Part shown: piece by piece, positions 1-9,067 of the stretch
How positions within the stretch are numbered: the first letter of the stretch is position 1
Layout: every line of letters begins with the position of its first letter
Source of the DNA: Microbacteriaceae bacterium
GTDB taxonomy: Bacteria; Actinomycetota; Actinomycetes; Actinomycetales; Microbacteriaceae
Assembly: GCA_947453285.1 (NCBI GenBank)
Contig: CANGGA010000022.1
Coordinates: 1 to 11,862, forward strand
Direction: 5' to 3'
Length of the DNA: 11,862 nucleotides
The notes under the pieces: generated by a model
Database searches by the model: none
Seen by the model: the letters and a program-made list of their open reading frames with translations, nothing else
Told to the model about the DNA's origin: nothing
Made by a program: the position numbers and the translations under genes

Positions 1-525
1 AGCCAATTGCCGGTTATCGGTGACGCGTTCTTCAACCAGGGCGCAACCGTCTATCTCACCTTCCTGCTCGTGCCGGCACTCTGGTTTATCTTGTTCCGCA
101 CCAAGCTTGGCCTTCGCGCCCGCGCAGTAGGCGAGCACCCGCTAGCCGCTGACACCGTTGGCATCAATGTGGCTCGCACTCGCTTCTGGTGGGTCACCCT
201 GGGTGGCGCGGTTGCCGGCCTCGGCGGCGCAGCAATCACCATCGGCAACGTCGGTGCGTTCGGTCGCGAGATGACCGGCGGCCAGGGCTTCATCGCTCTC
301 GCAGTTGTGATTCTTGGTCGCTGGCAGCCAATGTATGTATCGCTTTCTGCGCTGCTCTTCGGGTTCGCAATCATCTTGCGCATCTGGGCAAACCAGATCA
401 ACCCGGTGATTCCGGTCGACTTCATCACGATGGTGCCTTACCTAGTGACTCTCATCGCTGTTGCCGGATTCGCCGGTCGCGTTCGCGGCCCCGCATCCAG
501 TGGCAAGCCCTACGAAAAGAACTAA
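1..525 (+). CDS. Nucleoside-type ABC transporter permease, C-terminal part (5' end outside window)
   Basis: This is the C-terminal ~174 residues of an inner-membrane permease of the branched-chain amino acid/sugar/nucleoside ABC importer family (BPD_transp_2). The frame is open from base 1, so the true start lies upstream. Visible family signatures are the cytoplasmic loop GLRARAVGEHPLAADTVGI, which contacts the ATPase, and TGGQGFIALAVVILGRWQP after it. Hydrophobic segments fall at about residues 17-34, 60-84, 95-104, 111-130 and 142-157 of the visible part. The GEHPLAADT form of the loop is typical of the second permease (NupQ/YufQ-like) of nucleoside importers that use a BmpA/PnrA-type lipoprotein. 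The stop codon directly abuts the cytidine deaminase start, followed by other nucleoside-degrading genes, which supports nucleosides as substrate. The family call is secure; the exact substrate is inferred from context. Confidence 0.88.
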   Translation, partial: SQLPVIGDAFFNQGATVYLTFLLVPALWFILFRTKLGLRARAVGEHPLAADTVGINVARTRFWWVTLGGAVAGLGGAAITIGNVGAFGREMTGGQGFIALAVVILGRWQPMYVSLSALLFGFAIILRIWANQINPVIPVDFITMVPYLVTLIAVAGFAGRVRGPASSGKPYEKN

Positions 526-917
526 ATGTCTGAGATCAACTGGCCGCAACTTCGCGAGGCTGCGATTGCGGCAATGCAGAAGTCTTATTCGCCTTATTCA
601 AACTTTGCGGTTGGTGCCGCAGCCCTTACCGCCGATGGGCGAGTGGTCAGCGGTTGCAATATCGAGAACGCGAGCTATGGCCTCACCCTGTGCGCCGAGT
701 GTTCTTTAATAAGTGATCTGTTGATGGGCGGCGGCGGAAAACTCGTTGCCTTCACCTGCGTCGACGCGCAGAGCAACGTCTTGATGCCTTGCGGTCGCTG
801 CCGACAGTTGCTGGTTGAGCACGCTGCGCCGAACATGATTCTCGAAACCGTCTCTGGTTTCAAAACCATGGCAGAGGTTTTGCCAGACGCATTCACCCGA
901 GAAGAATTGAACGGCTA

Positions 918-918
<1 letters not shown>
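526..918 (+). CDS. cdd: Cytidine deaminase
   Basis: A 130-residue homotetrameric-type cytidine deaminase, which converts cytidine and deoxycytidine to uridine and deoxyuridine with release of ammonia. Substrate-binding residues lie in the N-terminal half (SYSPYSNFAVGAA, residues 20-32; NIENASYGLT, 45-54). The zinc site is C56-A57-E58, giving one cysteine ligand and the catalytic glutamate, plus PCGRCRQ at 88-94, giving C89 and C92. The motif reads CAEC rather than the CAER common in other bacteria, as I recall for the M. tuberculosis enzyme. Length is normal for the family. The ATG follows the permease stop with no gap and only a weak purine stretch upstream, so translation is probably coupled. 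It supplies uridine and deoxyuridine to the pyrimidine nucleoside phosphorylase encoded next. Confidence 0.96.
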
Positions 919-2195
<1,277 letters not shown>

Positions 2196-2203
2196 GGTTT
2201 GAA

Positions 2204-3328
2204 ATGAATATCAAGAAGTTGCCAAAGATCTCGCTGCACGATCACCTTGACGGCGGACTTCGCCCACAGACCATCATCGACCTCGCCGCCGAAATTGGCC
2301 TCGAACTTCCAAGCACCGATGCCGCCGAGCTCGGTCGCTGGTTCGAGCAGTCTGCCAACAGCGGCAACCTGGTTGACTACCTAAAGACCTTCGACATTAC
2401 GACTGCCGTCATGCAGACCACCCACGGATTGCAGCGAGTAGCGAAAGAATTCGTGCTCGACCTGGCCGCCGACGGCGTTATCTACGGCGAGGTTCGCTGG
2501 GCTCCAGAGCAGCACCTGCAGCAGGGGCTGACCCTCGACGAGGTTGTCGCAGCAGTGCAGGATGGCCTTGAAGAAGGCGCAGATGAAGCTGCCGACAAGG
2601 GGCACAACATTCGCACCGGTCAGCTAGTCACGGCAATGCGCCACCTAGACCGCGGCCTCGAAATCGCAGAACTTGCAGTTCGCCACCGCAACGATGGCGT
2701 GGTTGGCTTCGACATTGCCGGCCCAGAGAAGGGCTTCATGCCAAACCGCCACAAAGAGGCGTTTGACTATTTGGCGAGCGAGTTGTTTCCGGTGACCGTT
2801 CACGCTGGTGAGGCAGACGGCATCGACAGCATCAAGGATGCAATCGTCAGCGGTCGCGCACTTCGCCTAGGTCACGGTGCGCGATTGATTGAAGACGTGA
2901 TGTTCAGTCGCAGCCAGGGCGAGAGCGACTTCGTCGTGCTCGGCCCGGTTGCCGAGTGGGTGCACGATCGCGGCATCGCTCTCGAGTTGAGCATCAGCTC
3001 AAACATGCAGACCGGTGTTCTCGACGACATTTATCAGCTCACCGAAGAAGACGATCACGAACTTTCGGTTGCAGATCATCCTTTTGCAGTCTTGTATGAC
3101 CTTGGTTTTGCCGTCACGGTAAACACCGACAACCGATTGATGTCAAACACCACTATCTCGAAAGAGTTGCAGCTTTTGGTAGAGACCTTCGGTTATGACA
3201 TCGACGACCTCGAGCAGTTTCAGCTGAACGCGGCAGATGCAACTTTTCAGACTGTCGATGCTCGTGAAGAACTCATCGAAGATATCGCCGAAGGTTTTGC
3301 CGCGCAGCGTCGCAACCTCGGCCGTTAG
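2204..3328 (+). CDS. add: Adenosine deaminase
   Basis: A 374-residue zinc-dependent adenosine deaminase of the TIM-barrel amidohydrolase superfamily, converting adenosine and deoxyadenosine to inosine and deoxyinosine. Metal ligands are visible as H12 and H14 in SLHDHLDGGLRP. VTVHAGEADG (197-206) gives ligand H200 and catalytic E203. LRLGHG (220-225) gives the active-site H224. NTDNRLMS (307-314) gives ligand D309. The second acidic residue of the usual NTDD motif is Asn here, a variant I recall from mycobacterial homologues. An AAGG sequence overlapping the deoA stop lies six bases before the ATG, the only fair Shine-Dalgarno in this operon, with an 8-bp gap. Its product inosine feeds the purine nucleoside phosphorylase on the opposite strand. 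The stop overlaps that of the convergent mutase gene by four bases. Confidence 0.94.
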   Translation: MNIKKLPKISLHDHLDGGLRPQTIIDLAAEIGLELPSTDAAELGRWFEQSANSGNLVDYLKTFDITTAVMQTTHGLQRVAKEFVLDLAADGVIYGEVRWAPEQHLQQGLTLDEVVAAVQDGLEEGADEAADKGHNIRTGQLVTAMRHLDRGLEIAELAVRHRNDGVVGFDIAGPEKGFMPNRHKEAFDYLASELFPVTVHAGEADGIDSIKDAIVSGRALRLGHGARLIEDVMFSRSQGESDFVVLGPVAEWVHDRGIALELSISSNMQTGVLDDIYQLTEEDDHELSVADHPFAVLYDLGFAVTVNTDNRLMSNTTISKELQLLVETFGYDIDDLEQFQLNAADATFQTVDAREELIEDIAEGFAAQRRNLGR

Positions 3329-4944
3329 GCGAGCAGAGCTTTAGCCGCTACTTCGAGGCTGGCTAACTTACCGACAGCCTCGGCCGCGGTTTCGCCAACG
3401 CTCTGCAGGTAGCACTTCAATTTTGGTTCGGTTCCGCTCGGGCGAATAATCACTCGAGAGCCATCGGTGAGATCGAAACGCAAGCCGTCGGTCGGCAATA
3501 GCTTTTCGCTGCCGATGGCTAGGTCGGTGAAAGTTGCTGCGGTGCCGCCAATCTCTGCTGGCGGGTTATTGCGCAGGCGGACAACCGTGTTCGAGATGAT
3601 GCTTAGGTCGGCGACTCGAATCGACACCTGCCCGGTAGCAAAGTGGCCATACTTTTCGCCAATTTCGGCAAGGCGGTCGGCGATTGTCTTGCCCTGTGCG
3701 GCAAGGCGGTTGGCTAGGTCGGCAATAACGAGTGCGGCCGAGATGCCGTCTTTGTCTGGCGTGTGGCTCGGGTCAACGCAGTAACCGAGGGCCTCTTCAA
3801 AGCCAAACAGCAACTGAGGCACCTTGCTGATCCACTTGAACCCGGTGAGGGTCTCAACGAACTCGAGACCGTTAGCCTTGGCAATCGCACCGAGGCCAGA
3901 GCAAGAAACAATCGAACAGGCGAGTGCACCACTGGCACCAGGTCGGCTAGCCATCTCATCGGCGAGCAACAGGCCAACCTGGTCTCCGGTGAGGCGCTGC
4001 CAGCCGCGCTCTGAAGGAATCGCTACCGCCAGTCGATCTGCGTCTGGGTCGTTTACCAAAATCAAATCTGCGCCTACAGCGTTGGCGGTGGCGAACGATT
4101 CATCCATGGCGCCAGGCTCTTCTGGGTTCGGAAATGCCACCGTCGGAAAGTTGCCATCGGGCTCGATTTGCGAAGCAACCACCAAAGGCTCGTTGATGCC
4201 GGCTGCGGCAAAGAGTTTGCGAGCGGTCTGCCAACCGACGCCGTGCATCGCACTATAAACAATCTTGATTTGGCTTGCGGTCGGTTCGCCAACAAGTTTG
4301 CGCGTTGCCTGAACATATTCGTTGATCAGCAGATCACCGAGCACGCCAAACGAATCTGACTTCGCAATTTCGGCAAATGTAAGGTTTGCTGCGACATTTT
4401 CGATCTCTGCCGAAATCTCACCATCGGCCGGCGAAACAATCTGGCCGCCGCCATTTGCTCCACCGAGATAAACCTTGTATCCGTTGTCGCGGGGTGGGTT
4501 GTGCGAAGCAGTGACCATCACGCCAGCCGAGAAGCCGCGCTGCTTAACCGCAAATGCCAAAACCGGAGTCGGCACGCGCTGGTCGAACAAAAATGCATCG
4601 ACACCTGCGGCCGCCATGATCTCTGCGCTGTCTCGGGCAAAGACGTCGCTGTTGATGCGACCGTCGTAGCCAATGACAACGCTCGGCTTCTCGAAGTGCT
4701 TCAGCAGGTAGGCCGCTAGGCCAGCCGCGGCCTGGGCAACGAGAACGCGGTTCATGCGATTCGAGCCGGCGCCGAGCTCGCCGCGAAGCCCGGCGGTGCC
4801 GAACTCGAGGCGCTTGCCCATGCGGGCTTCGAGCGCCGAGAGGTCGCTAGAGTCAATCAGTGCGAGAAGTTCGGCGCGGGTTTCGGCGTCTGGGTCTTGA
4901 TCTGCCCAGGCTTTCGCCCTCGCGAGAATCTCATCTGATTGCAT
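3325..4944 (-). CDS. pmmB: Alpha-phosphohexomutase family protein, likely phosphopentomutase/phosphoglucomutase (PmmB-like)
   Basis: A 539-residue cytosolic sugar-phosphate mutase with all four domains. The catalytic phosphoserine S147 is in VTASHNPPRDNGYK, the Mg-binding loop is DPDADR (299-304), the sugar-binding loop is GFEEALGY (381-388), and the C-terminal phosphate-binding loop is RPSGTEPK (501-508). The length and the GYCVDPSHTPDKDG stretch fit the PGM2-like branch, which includes phosphopentomutases, better than short AlgC-type mutases. No DeoB-type phosphopentomutase is seen in this window. The gene lies 14 bp downstream of PNP on the same strand, so converting ribose-1-P and deoxyribose-1-P to the 5-phosphates is the most sensible role. 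That role is inference from context; homologues are often annotated phosphomannomutase. No Shine-Dalgarno is visible before the ATG. The symbol follows the presumed M. tuberculosis orthologue. Confidence 0.88.
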   Translation of the reverse strand: MQSDEILARAKAWADQDPDAETRAELLALIDSSDLSALEARMGKRLEFGTAGLRGELGAGSNRMNRVLVAQAAAGLAAYLLKHFEKPSVVIGYDGRINSDVFARDSAEIMAAAGVDAFLFDQRVPTPVLAFAVKQRGFSAGVMVTASHNPPRDNGYKVYLGGANGGGQIVSPADGEISAEIENVAANLTFAEIAKSDSFGVLGDLLINEYVQATRKLVGEPTASQIKIVYSAMHGVGWQTARKLFAAAGINEPLVVASQIEPDGNFPTVAFPNPEEPGAMDESFATANAVGADLILVNDPDADRLAVAIPSERGWQRLTGDQVGLLLADEMASRPGASGALACSIVSCSGLGAIAKANGLEFVETLTGFKWISKVPQLLFGFEEALGYCVDPSHTPDKDGISAALVIADLANRLAAQGKTIADRLAEIGEKYGHFATGQVSIRVADLSIISNTVVRLRNNPPAEIGGTAATFTDLAIGSEKLLPTDGLRFDLTDGSRVIIRPSGTEPKLKCYLQSVGETAAEAVGKLASLEVAAKALLA

Positions 4945-4958
4945 TTGAATATTCGAAA

Positions 4959-5777
4959 CTAGAACTTCACGACAATTTCGGCGAGCAGCGCGCTGATGCG
5001 AGACTCTGCGGCCTTTCCGGCAGCTAGAACTTCTTCGTGCGAAAGCGGGTGCTTCTGAATTCCTGCTGCGAGGTTGGTCATCAGCGAGACGCCGAGAATT
5101 TCCATGCCGGATTCGCGTGCTGCGATTGCTTCTAGAGCGGTCGACATGCCAACCAGGTGGCCACCCATGATCTTCACCATCTGCACCTCGGCAGGGGTTT
5201 CATAGTGTGGGCCGCGAAACTGTGCGTAGATTCCTTCATCGAGCGAAGCGTCAACCGTGCGAGCAATGTCGCGAAGTCGCTTCGAGTAGAGGTCGGTTAG
5301 GTCGACGAAGTTTGCGCCCTCGAGCGGGCTGTCAGCTGTGAGGTTGATGTGGTCGCTGATCAAAACTGGTGTGCCCTCTGGCCAGGTCTCCTTGATGCCG
5401 CCGCAGCCATTGGTTAGCACCATGATCTTGGCGCCGGTGGCCGCCGCGGTGCGAACTCCGTGCACGACTCGGCGAACTCCGTGGCCCTCGTAATAATGTG
5501 TGCGAGCACCGAGAACAAGCGCGTGCTTGCCGTTTGGCAATTTGATTGAGCGGATGGTCGGCAAGTGCCCGATAACGGTCGGAGCCGAGAAACCTGGAAC
5601 CTCTGTGGCATCGATGGTGGCAACGGTCTCGCCGATTAGATCTGCCGCTTTGGCCCAACCGCTTCCGAGAGTTAGGGCGATGTCGTGCTTGGCCACGCCG
5701 GTCTTATGCGCGATAACTTCAGCAGCCTTCGCTGCTATTTCGAATGGATTCACCGTCGGGTCATTCAATGGGTTCAT
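4959..5777 (-). CDS. punA: Purine nucleoside phosphorylase (trimeric, type II)
   Basis: A 272-residue enzyme that phosphorolyses inosine, guanosine and their deoxy forms to base plus (deoxy)ribose-1-phosphate. Family features appear in order: the phosphate loop GSG (38-40), RTHYYEGHG (92-100) with the phosphate- and ribose-contacting H and Y, TNGCGG (122-127), and the base pocket HYETPAEVQM (191-200), where E197 matches the base-binding glutamate of mammalian PNP. VGMSTALEAIAARE (209-222) and MTNLAAG (233-239) follow, the latter with the Asn that selects 6-oxopurines. This is the trimeric PNP/MTAP family, although mycobacterial orthologues are often named deoD. It uses inosine made by adenosine deaminase and is first in a two-gene unit with the mutase. 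The ATG lies six bases after a TAGGCT -10 element, suggesting a leaderless transcript. Confidence 0.95.
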   Translation of the reverse strand: MNPLNDPTVNPFEIAAKAAEVIAHKTGVAKHDIALTLGSGWAKAADLIGETVATIDATEVPGFSAPTVIGHLPTIRSIKLPNGKHALVLGARTHYYEGHGVRRVVHGVRTAAATGAKIMVLTNGCGGIKETWPEGTPVLISDHINLTADSPLEGANFVDLTDLYSKRLRDIARTVDASLDEGIYAQFRGPHYETPAEVQMVKIMGGHLVGMSTALEAIAARESGMEILGVSLMTNLAAGIQKHPLSHEEVLAAGKAAESRISALLAEIVVKF

Positions 5778-5783
5778 GCTCTC

Positions 5784-5789
5784 AGCCTA
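5784..5789 (-). promoter_or_regulatory. Predicted -10 element for the PNP-mutase unit (leaderless)
   Basis: Read on the minus strand, TAGGCT is followed by exactly six bases (GAGAGC) and then the PNP ATG. This fits the actinobacterial TAnnnT -10 consensus and would put the transcription start at or within a base of the start codon. No Shine-Dalgarno is present. No clear -35 hexamer is visible, which is common for actinobacterial housekeeping promoters. Confidence 0.55.
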
Positions 5790-5807
5790 ATTCAGCCGAC
5801 TGGCTGG

Positions 5808-5813
5808 CAGAAT
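5808..5813 (+). promoter_or_regulatory. Possible -10 element for lpdA (leaderless)
   Basis: CAGAAT matches TATAAT at four of six positions and sits six bases (GGGGGT) before the GTG start at 5820. This is the same geometry as the divergent PNP promoter within the same 42-bp intergenic space. No good -35 is seen, so the call is tentative. Confidence 0.3.
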
Positions 5814-5819
5814 GGGGGT

Positions 5820-7235
5820 GTGACTGAAACCACCCCAAAACCACACCACATCGTAATTATCGGCGGCGGCCCAGGCGGCTATGAGGCGGCCCTAGCCGGC
5901 ACGCAACTCGGTGCCAAGGTGACGCTCATCGAACGCGATGGCATCGGCGGCAACGCGGTTTTGACAGACGTGGTTCCTTCGAAGACTCTCATTGCAACCG
6001 CAGACGCGGCGCAGTCAATTGCGCAGGCGGCCGAGTTGGGCATTCGTTTCTCAATCGAGGCCAAACAGGTTTCGCCAAAGGTTGAGATCGACCTCGCCAC
6101 CGTCAACCGTCGACTTCGCGAAATCGCAGATGCGCAGTCTGGCGACATGTTGCAAAATCTCAAGGATGCCGGCGTGCGCGTCATCAACGGAACCGGTCGT
6201 CTCGACACCAACCACTTCGTAGTTGCAAAAACCGAAGATGGCAAAGAAGAGCGTCTCGAAGCCAAGACCATCATCGTTGCAGTTGGTGCAACCCCGCGTG
6301 AGCTGCCAAGCGCAAAGCCTGACAGCGATCGCATTCTCACCTGGAAGCAGCTCTACAACCTAAACGAATTGCCTGAGCACATGATCGTGGTTGGTTCTGG
6401 TGTTACCGGCGCAGAGTTCGCTTCGGCGTTCAATGGTTTGGGTTGCGAAGTCAGTTTGATTTCTTCGCGCGATATGGTTCTGCCCGGTGAAGACCAAGAC
6501 GCATCACGATTGATTGAAGATGTCTTCACTCGTCGCGGAATGCACATCTACGAAAAGTCACGCGCAGAATCGGTGGTCAACAAGGGCGACCACGTTGAAG
6601 TTACTCTCGCTGATGGTCGAGTGATTTCTGGTTCGCACTGTTTGATGGCCGTCGGAGGAATTCCGAACACCGCAGGTCTCGGCCTCGAAGAGGCGCAGAT
6701 TGCGATGACAGAAACCGGTCACATCGTTGCCAACAAGGTTGCTCGCACATCGCGCGCAAACGTCTATGCGGTTGGCGACTGCTCGACCGCCCTGCCGCTG
6801 GCCTCGGTTTCTGCGATGCAGGGTCGCACCGCGGTCTTTCACTCGCTTGGCGACATCGCAGCCCCAACCCACCCGCGAAACGTGGCGTCTAACGTCTTCA
6901 CCTCGCCCGAGATTGCCTCGGTCGGCTGGTCTGAAGCGGCTCTGACCGAAGGCAAGGTCAACGGCTTCGTGCACAAGATTTCGTTCGACGAGAACCCGCG
7001 CGCAAAAATGCAGGGCATCGAAGACGGCTTCATCAAGCTGATCTGCTCAACCGGCGGCACCGTAATCGGTGGAGTAGTCGTCGGCCCGAAGGCTAGCGAA
7101 TTGATTTACCCGATTGCGATTGCAATTGAAAACCGTTTGACCGTCGACGAGGTTGCCAAGACCTACACGGTCTATCCGTCGCTCACCGGTTCAATCACGG
7201 ATGCTGCGCGTGCGCTGCACGTTCCTCAAAACTAA
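5820..7235 (+). CDS. lpdA: NAD(P)H:quinone reductase, LpdA-type flavoprotein disulfide reductase homologue
   Basis: A 471-residue FAD flavoprotein with the fold of dihydrolipoamide dehydrogenase but without its redox chemistry. The FAD-binding IVIIGGGPGGYEAA is at 11-24. The segment that normally holds the CxxxxC disulfide reads GIGGNAVLTDVVPSK (41-55), with both cysteines missing. The NAD(P) Rossmann motif is IVVGSGVTGAEF (189-200), and the second FAD motif is VYAVGDC (315-321). The C-terminal interface has VYPSLTGSITDAAR (451-464), where the usual catalytic His is Tyr. The same substitutions mark M. tuberculosis LpdA (Rv3303c), described as a quinone reductase, so electron transfer from NAD(P)H to quinones is expected. 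The GTG start was chosen because the FAD motif follows at once. The ATG at 5685 would overlap the PNP gene and add 45 residues unlike the family. Confidence 0.9.
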   Translation: MTETTPKPHHIVIIGGGPGGYEAALAGTQLGAKVTLIERDGIGGNAVLTDVVPSKTLIATADAAQSIAQAAELGIRFSIEAKQVSPKVEIDLATVNRRLREIADAQSGDMLQNLKDAGVRVINGTGRLDTNHFVVAKTEDGKEERLEAKTIIVAVGATPRELPSAKPDSDRILTWKQLYNLNELPEHMIVVGSGVTGAEFASAFNGLGCEVSLISSRDMVLPGEDQDASRLIEDVFTRRGMHIYEKSRAESVVNKGDHVEVTLADGRVISGSHCLMAVGGIPNTAGLGLEEAQIAMTETGHIVANKVARTSRANVYAVGDCSTALPLASVSAMQGRTAVFHSLGDIAAPTHPRNVASNVFTSPEIASVGWSEAALTEGKVNGFVHKISFDENPRAKMQGIEDGFIKLICSTGGTVIGGVVVGPKASELIYPIAIAIENRLTVDEVAKTYTVYPSLTGSITDAARALHVPQN

Positions 7236-7266
7236 TTTGCCGACATCCGTCGGGCCTCAAAACTAA
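7224..7266. repeat. 12-bp direct repeat at the 3' end of lpdA
   Basis: CCTCAAAACTAA occurs at 7224-7235, forming the last three codons and stop of lpdA, and again at 7255-7266, 31 bp later. The intervening 19 bases contain the CCGAC/GTCGG hairpin. It may be the relic of a local duplication; no function is evident. Confidence 0.6.
7240..7253. terminator. Small hairpin between convergent lpdA and accA3
   Basis: CCGAC and GTCGG form a perfect 5-bp stem around an ATCC loop in the 38-bp gap between two converging genes. No T-run follows on either strand, so intrinsic termination is doubtful. It is flanked by two copies of a 12-bp repeat. Confidence 0.25.
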
Positions 7267-7273
7267 CTGACGA

Positions 7274-9064
7274 TTATTCGAGTTCTAGCAGAACGGTTCC
7301 GGCAGGAACGGTAACTCCGACTTCGGCAGCGATCGACTTTACGACTCCGGCCTTGTGCGCGCTCATCGGCTGTTCCATCTTCATGGCCTCGAGCACGACA
7401 ACCAGATCGCCCTCGGCGACTGTGTCGCCAACGGCAACCGCAATCTTCACGACGGTCGATTGCATCGGAGCCTTGATTGCGTTTCCGCTCGCACCACCGG
7501 CACTTGCTGATCCGTGTGATTTGCGCTTTGGTGCCGCACCGGCATGAGCGGTTGCTGCGCCAGCGCCGCCGCCAGCGAGCAAACGCTTCGGCAGAGAAAC
7601 CTCGATGCGCTTGCCGTCAACTTCGACGACCACGTTGTTGCGTTCGGCAGCAGGTGCGCCATCGTCGTGAATGCCGTTCCAAGCTTCGATGTCGTTGTTG
7701 AACTCGGTTTCGATCCAGCGGGTGTAGATGCCGAACTTGTTCTTGGCCGCATCACCGATGAATGCCGGGTCGTTCACGATCTTGCGGTGGAATGGCAAAA
7801 CGGTTGGCAAGCCCTCGACCTGCATCTCTTCGAGTGCGCGACGCGAGCGGGCGAGTGCCTCTTCGCGAGTTGAACCGGTAACGATTAGCTTCGCCACCAT
7901 CGAGTCGAATGAGCCGCTGATCTCGTCGCCTGACTCAACGCCGGTGTCGACGCGAACCCCAGGGCCGCTAGGAGCCTTGAATAGCTTGACCGGCCCGGGA
8001 GCAGGCATGAAGTTGCGGCCGGCATCCTCGCCATTGATTCTGAACTCGAAGCTGTGACCCTTGATCTCTGGGTCGGCATAGTCGAGCACGCCGCCCTCTG
8101 CCAAACGGAACTGCTCACGAACTAGATCGAGACCGGTGACCTCTTCTGAGACAGGGTGCTCAACCTGAAGTCGGGTGTTGACCTCGAGAAACGAGATGGT
8201 GCCGTCTTGAGCAACCAAGAATTCACAGGTGCCGGCACCCTGGTAGCCAACCTCTTTCAAGATTGCCTTCGAAGAATCGTAGAGTCGCTTGATTTGGTCT
8301 TCGGTCAAGAACGGGGCAGGAGCCTCTTCGACCAACTTCTGGTGACGACGCTGCAGCGAGCAGTCGCGAGTTGAAACCACAACCACGTTGCCGTGTGCAT
8401 CGGCAAGACACTGAGTCTCAACGTGACGAGGCTTCTCAAGATATTTTTCGACGAAACATTCGCCGCGACCGAAGGCTGCGATTGCCTCGCGAGTTGCCGA
8501 CTCAAAAAGTTCAGCTACTTCTTCTTGCTTGTATGCAACCTTGATGCCGCGGCCACCGCCACCGAACGCTGCCTTGATGGCAACAGGCAATCCGTGCTTT
8601 GAAACAAACTCAAGAACTTCTTCTGCGCCAGCAACCGGATTAATGGTTCCCGGTGCAAGTGGTGCGCCGACCTTCTCGGCAACGTGACGAGCAGAAACCT
8701 TATCGCCAAGCTGCTCGATTGCCTTAGGCGATGGGCCGATCCAAAGCAGGCCAGCAGCGATAACCGCGCGAGCGAAATCGGCGTTTTCGGCCAAGAAGCC
8801 ATAACCGGGGTGAACCGCATCTGCGCCAGACTTGCGGGCAACATCGATGATCTTCTCGATAACCAGGTAGGTCTCTGGGCCGGTGGTGCCATGAAGGGCA
8901 TAGGCCTCATCGGCGAGCTTCACGTGCATTGCGTCGCGGTCTTGATCTGCATAAACAGCAACCGACTGAATGCCGGCGTCCTTTGCCGCGCGAGCAATGC
9001 GAACGGCGATTTCGCCACGGTTGGCGATCAGAACTTTGGTGATTTTCTTGGCTGCTGCGGTCAT
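7274..9064 (-). CDS. accA3: Acyl-CoA carboxylase alpha subunit: biotin carboxylase fused to biotin carboxyl carrier protein
   Basis: A 596-residue two-part protein that carboxylates its own biotin with bicarbonate and ATP and passes the carboxyl group to a separate carboxyltransferase beta subunit. It makes malonyl-CoA, and possibly other acyl-CoA derivatives, for lipid synthesis. The biotin carboxylase part has KVLIANRGEIAVRI (10-23), HPGYGFLAENADFA (85-98), the ATP-grasp glycine loop FGGGGRGI (167-174), HQKLVEEAPAP (241-251) and EVNTRLQVEHPVSEEVTG (294-311). A Gly/Ala-rich flexible linker (about 498-528) leads to the BCCP domain with LEAMKMEQP (558-566), where K562 is the biotinylated lysine. 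No beta subunit or biotin ligase gene lies in the window. The gene follows maf on the same strand after 30 bp and may also have its own promoter there. Confidence 0.95.
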   Translation of the reverse strand: MTAAAKKITKVLIANRGEIAVRIARAAKDAGIQSVAVYADQDRDAMHVKLADEAYALHGTTGPETYLVIEKIIDVARKSGADAVHPGYGFLAENADFARAVIAAGLLWIGPSPKAIEQLGDKVSARHVAEKVGAPLAPGTINPVAGAEEVLEFVSKHGLPVAIKAAFGGGGRGIKVAYKQEEVAELFESATREAIAAFGRGECFVEKYLEKPRHVETQCLADAHGNVVVVSTRDCSLQRRHQKLVEEAPAPFLTEDQIKRLYDSSKAILKEVGYQGAGTCEFLVAQDGTISFLEVNTRLQVEHPVSEEVTGLDLVREQFRLAEGGVLDYADPEIKGHSFEFRINGEDAGRNFMPAPGPVKLFKAPSGPGVRVDTGVESGDEISGSFDSMVAKLIVTGSTREEALARSRRALEEMQVEGLPTVLPFHRKIVNDPAFIGDAAKNKFGIYTRWIETEFNNDIEAWNGIHDDGAPAAERNNVVVEVDGKRIEVSLPKRLLAGGGAGAATAHAGAAPKRKSHGSASAGGASGNAIKAPMQSTVVKIAVAVGDTVAEGDLVVVLEAMKMEQPMSAHKAGVVKSIAAEVGVTVPAGTVLLELE

Positions 9065-9067
9065 AGA

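Noticed and set aside
681..702. CAEC instead of CAER in the cytidine deaminase zinc motif
   Set aside because: The zinc ligands and catalytic Glu are unchanged, and I recall CAEC from mycobacterial cytidine deaminases, so it is a lineage trait and not a defect.
3824..4258. Long antisense frame within the mutase gene, and similar ones within deoA (1287-1619) and lpdA (5879-6340)
   Set aside because: They lie entirely opposite confidently identified genes, have low-complexity Arg/Ser/Ala-rich products and show no family motif. They are by-products of codon bias.
5685..5819. N-terminal extension of lpdA from the ATG at 5685
   Set aside because: It would overlap the PNP gene by 93 bases and adds 45 residues before the FAD motif that normally starts near residue 10.
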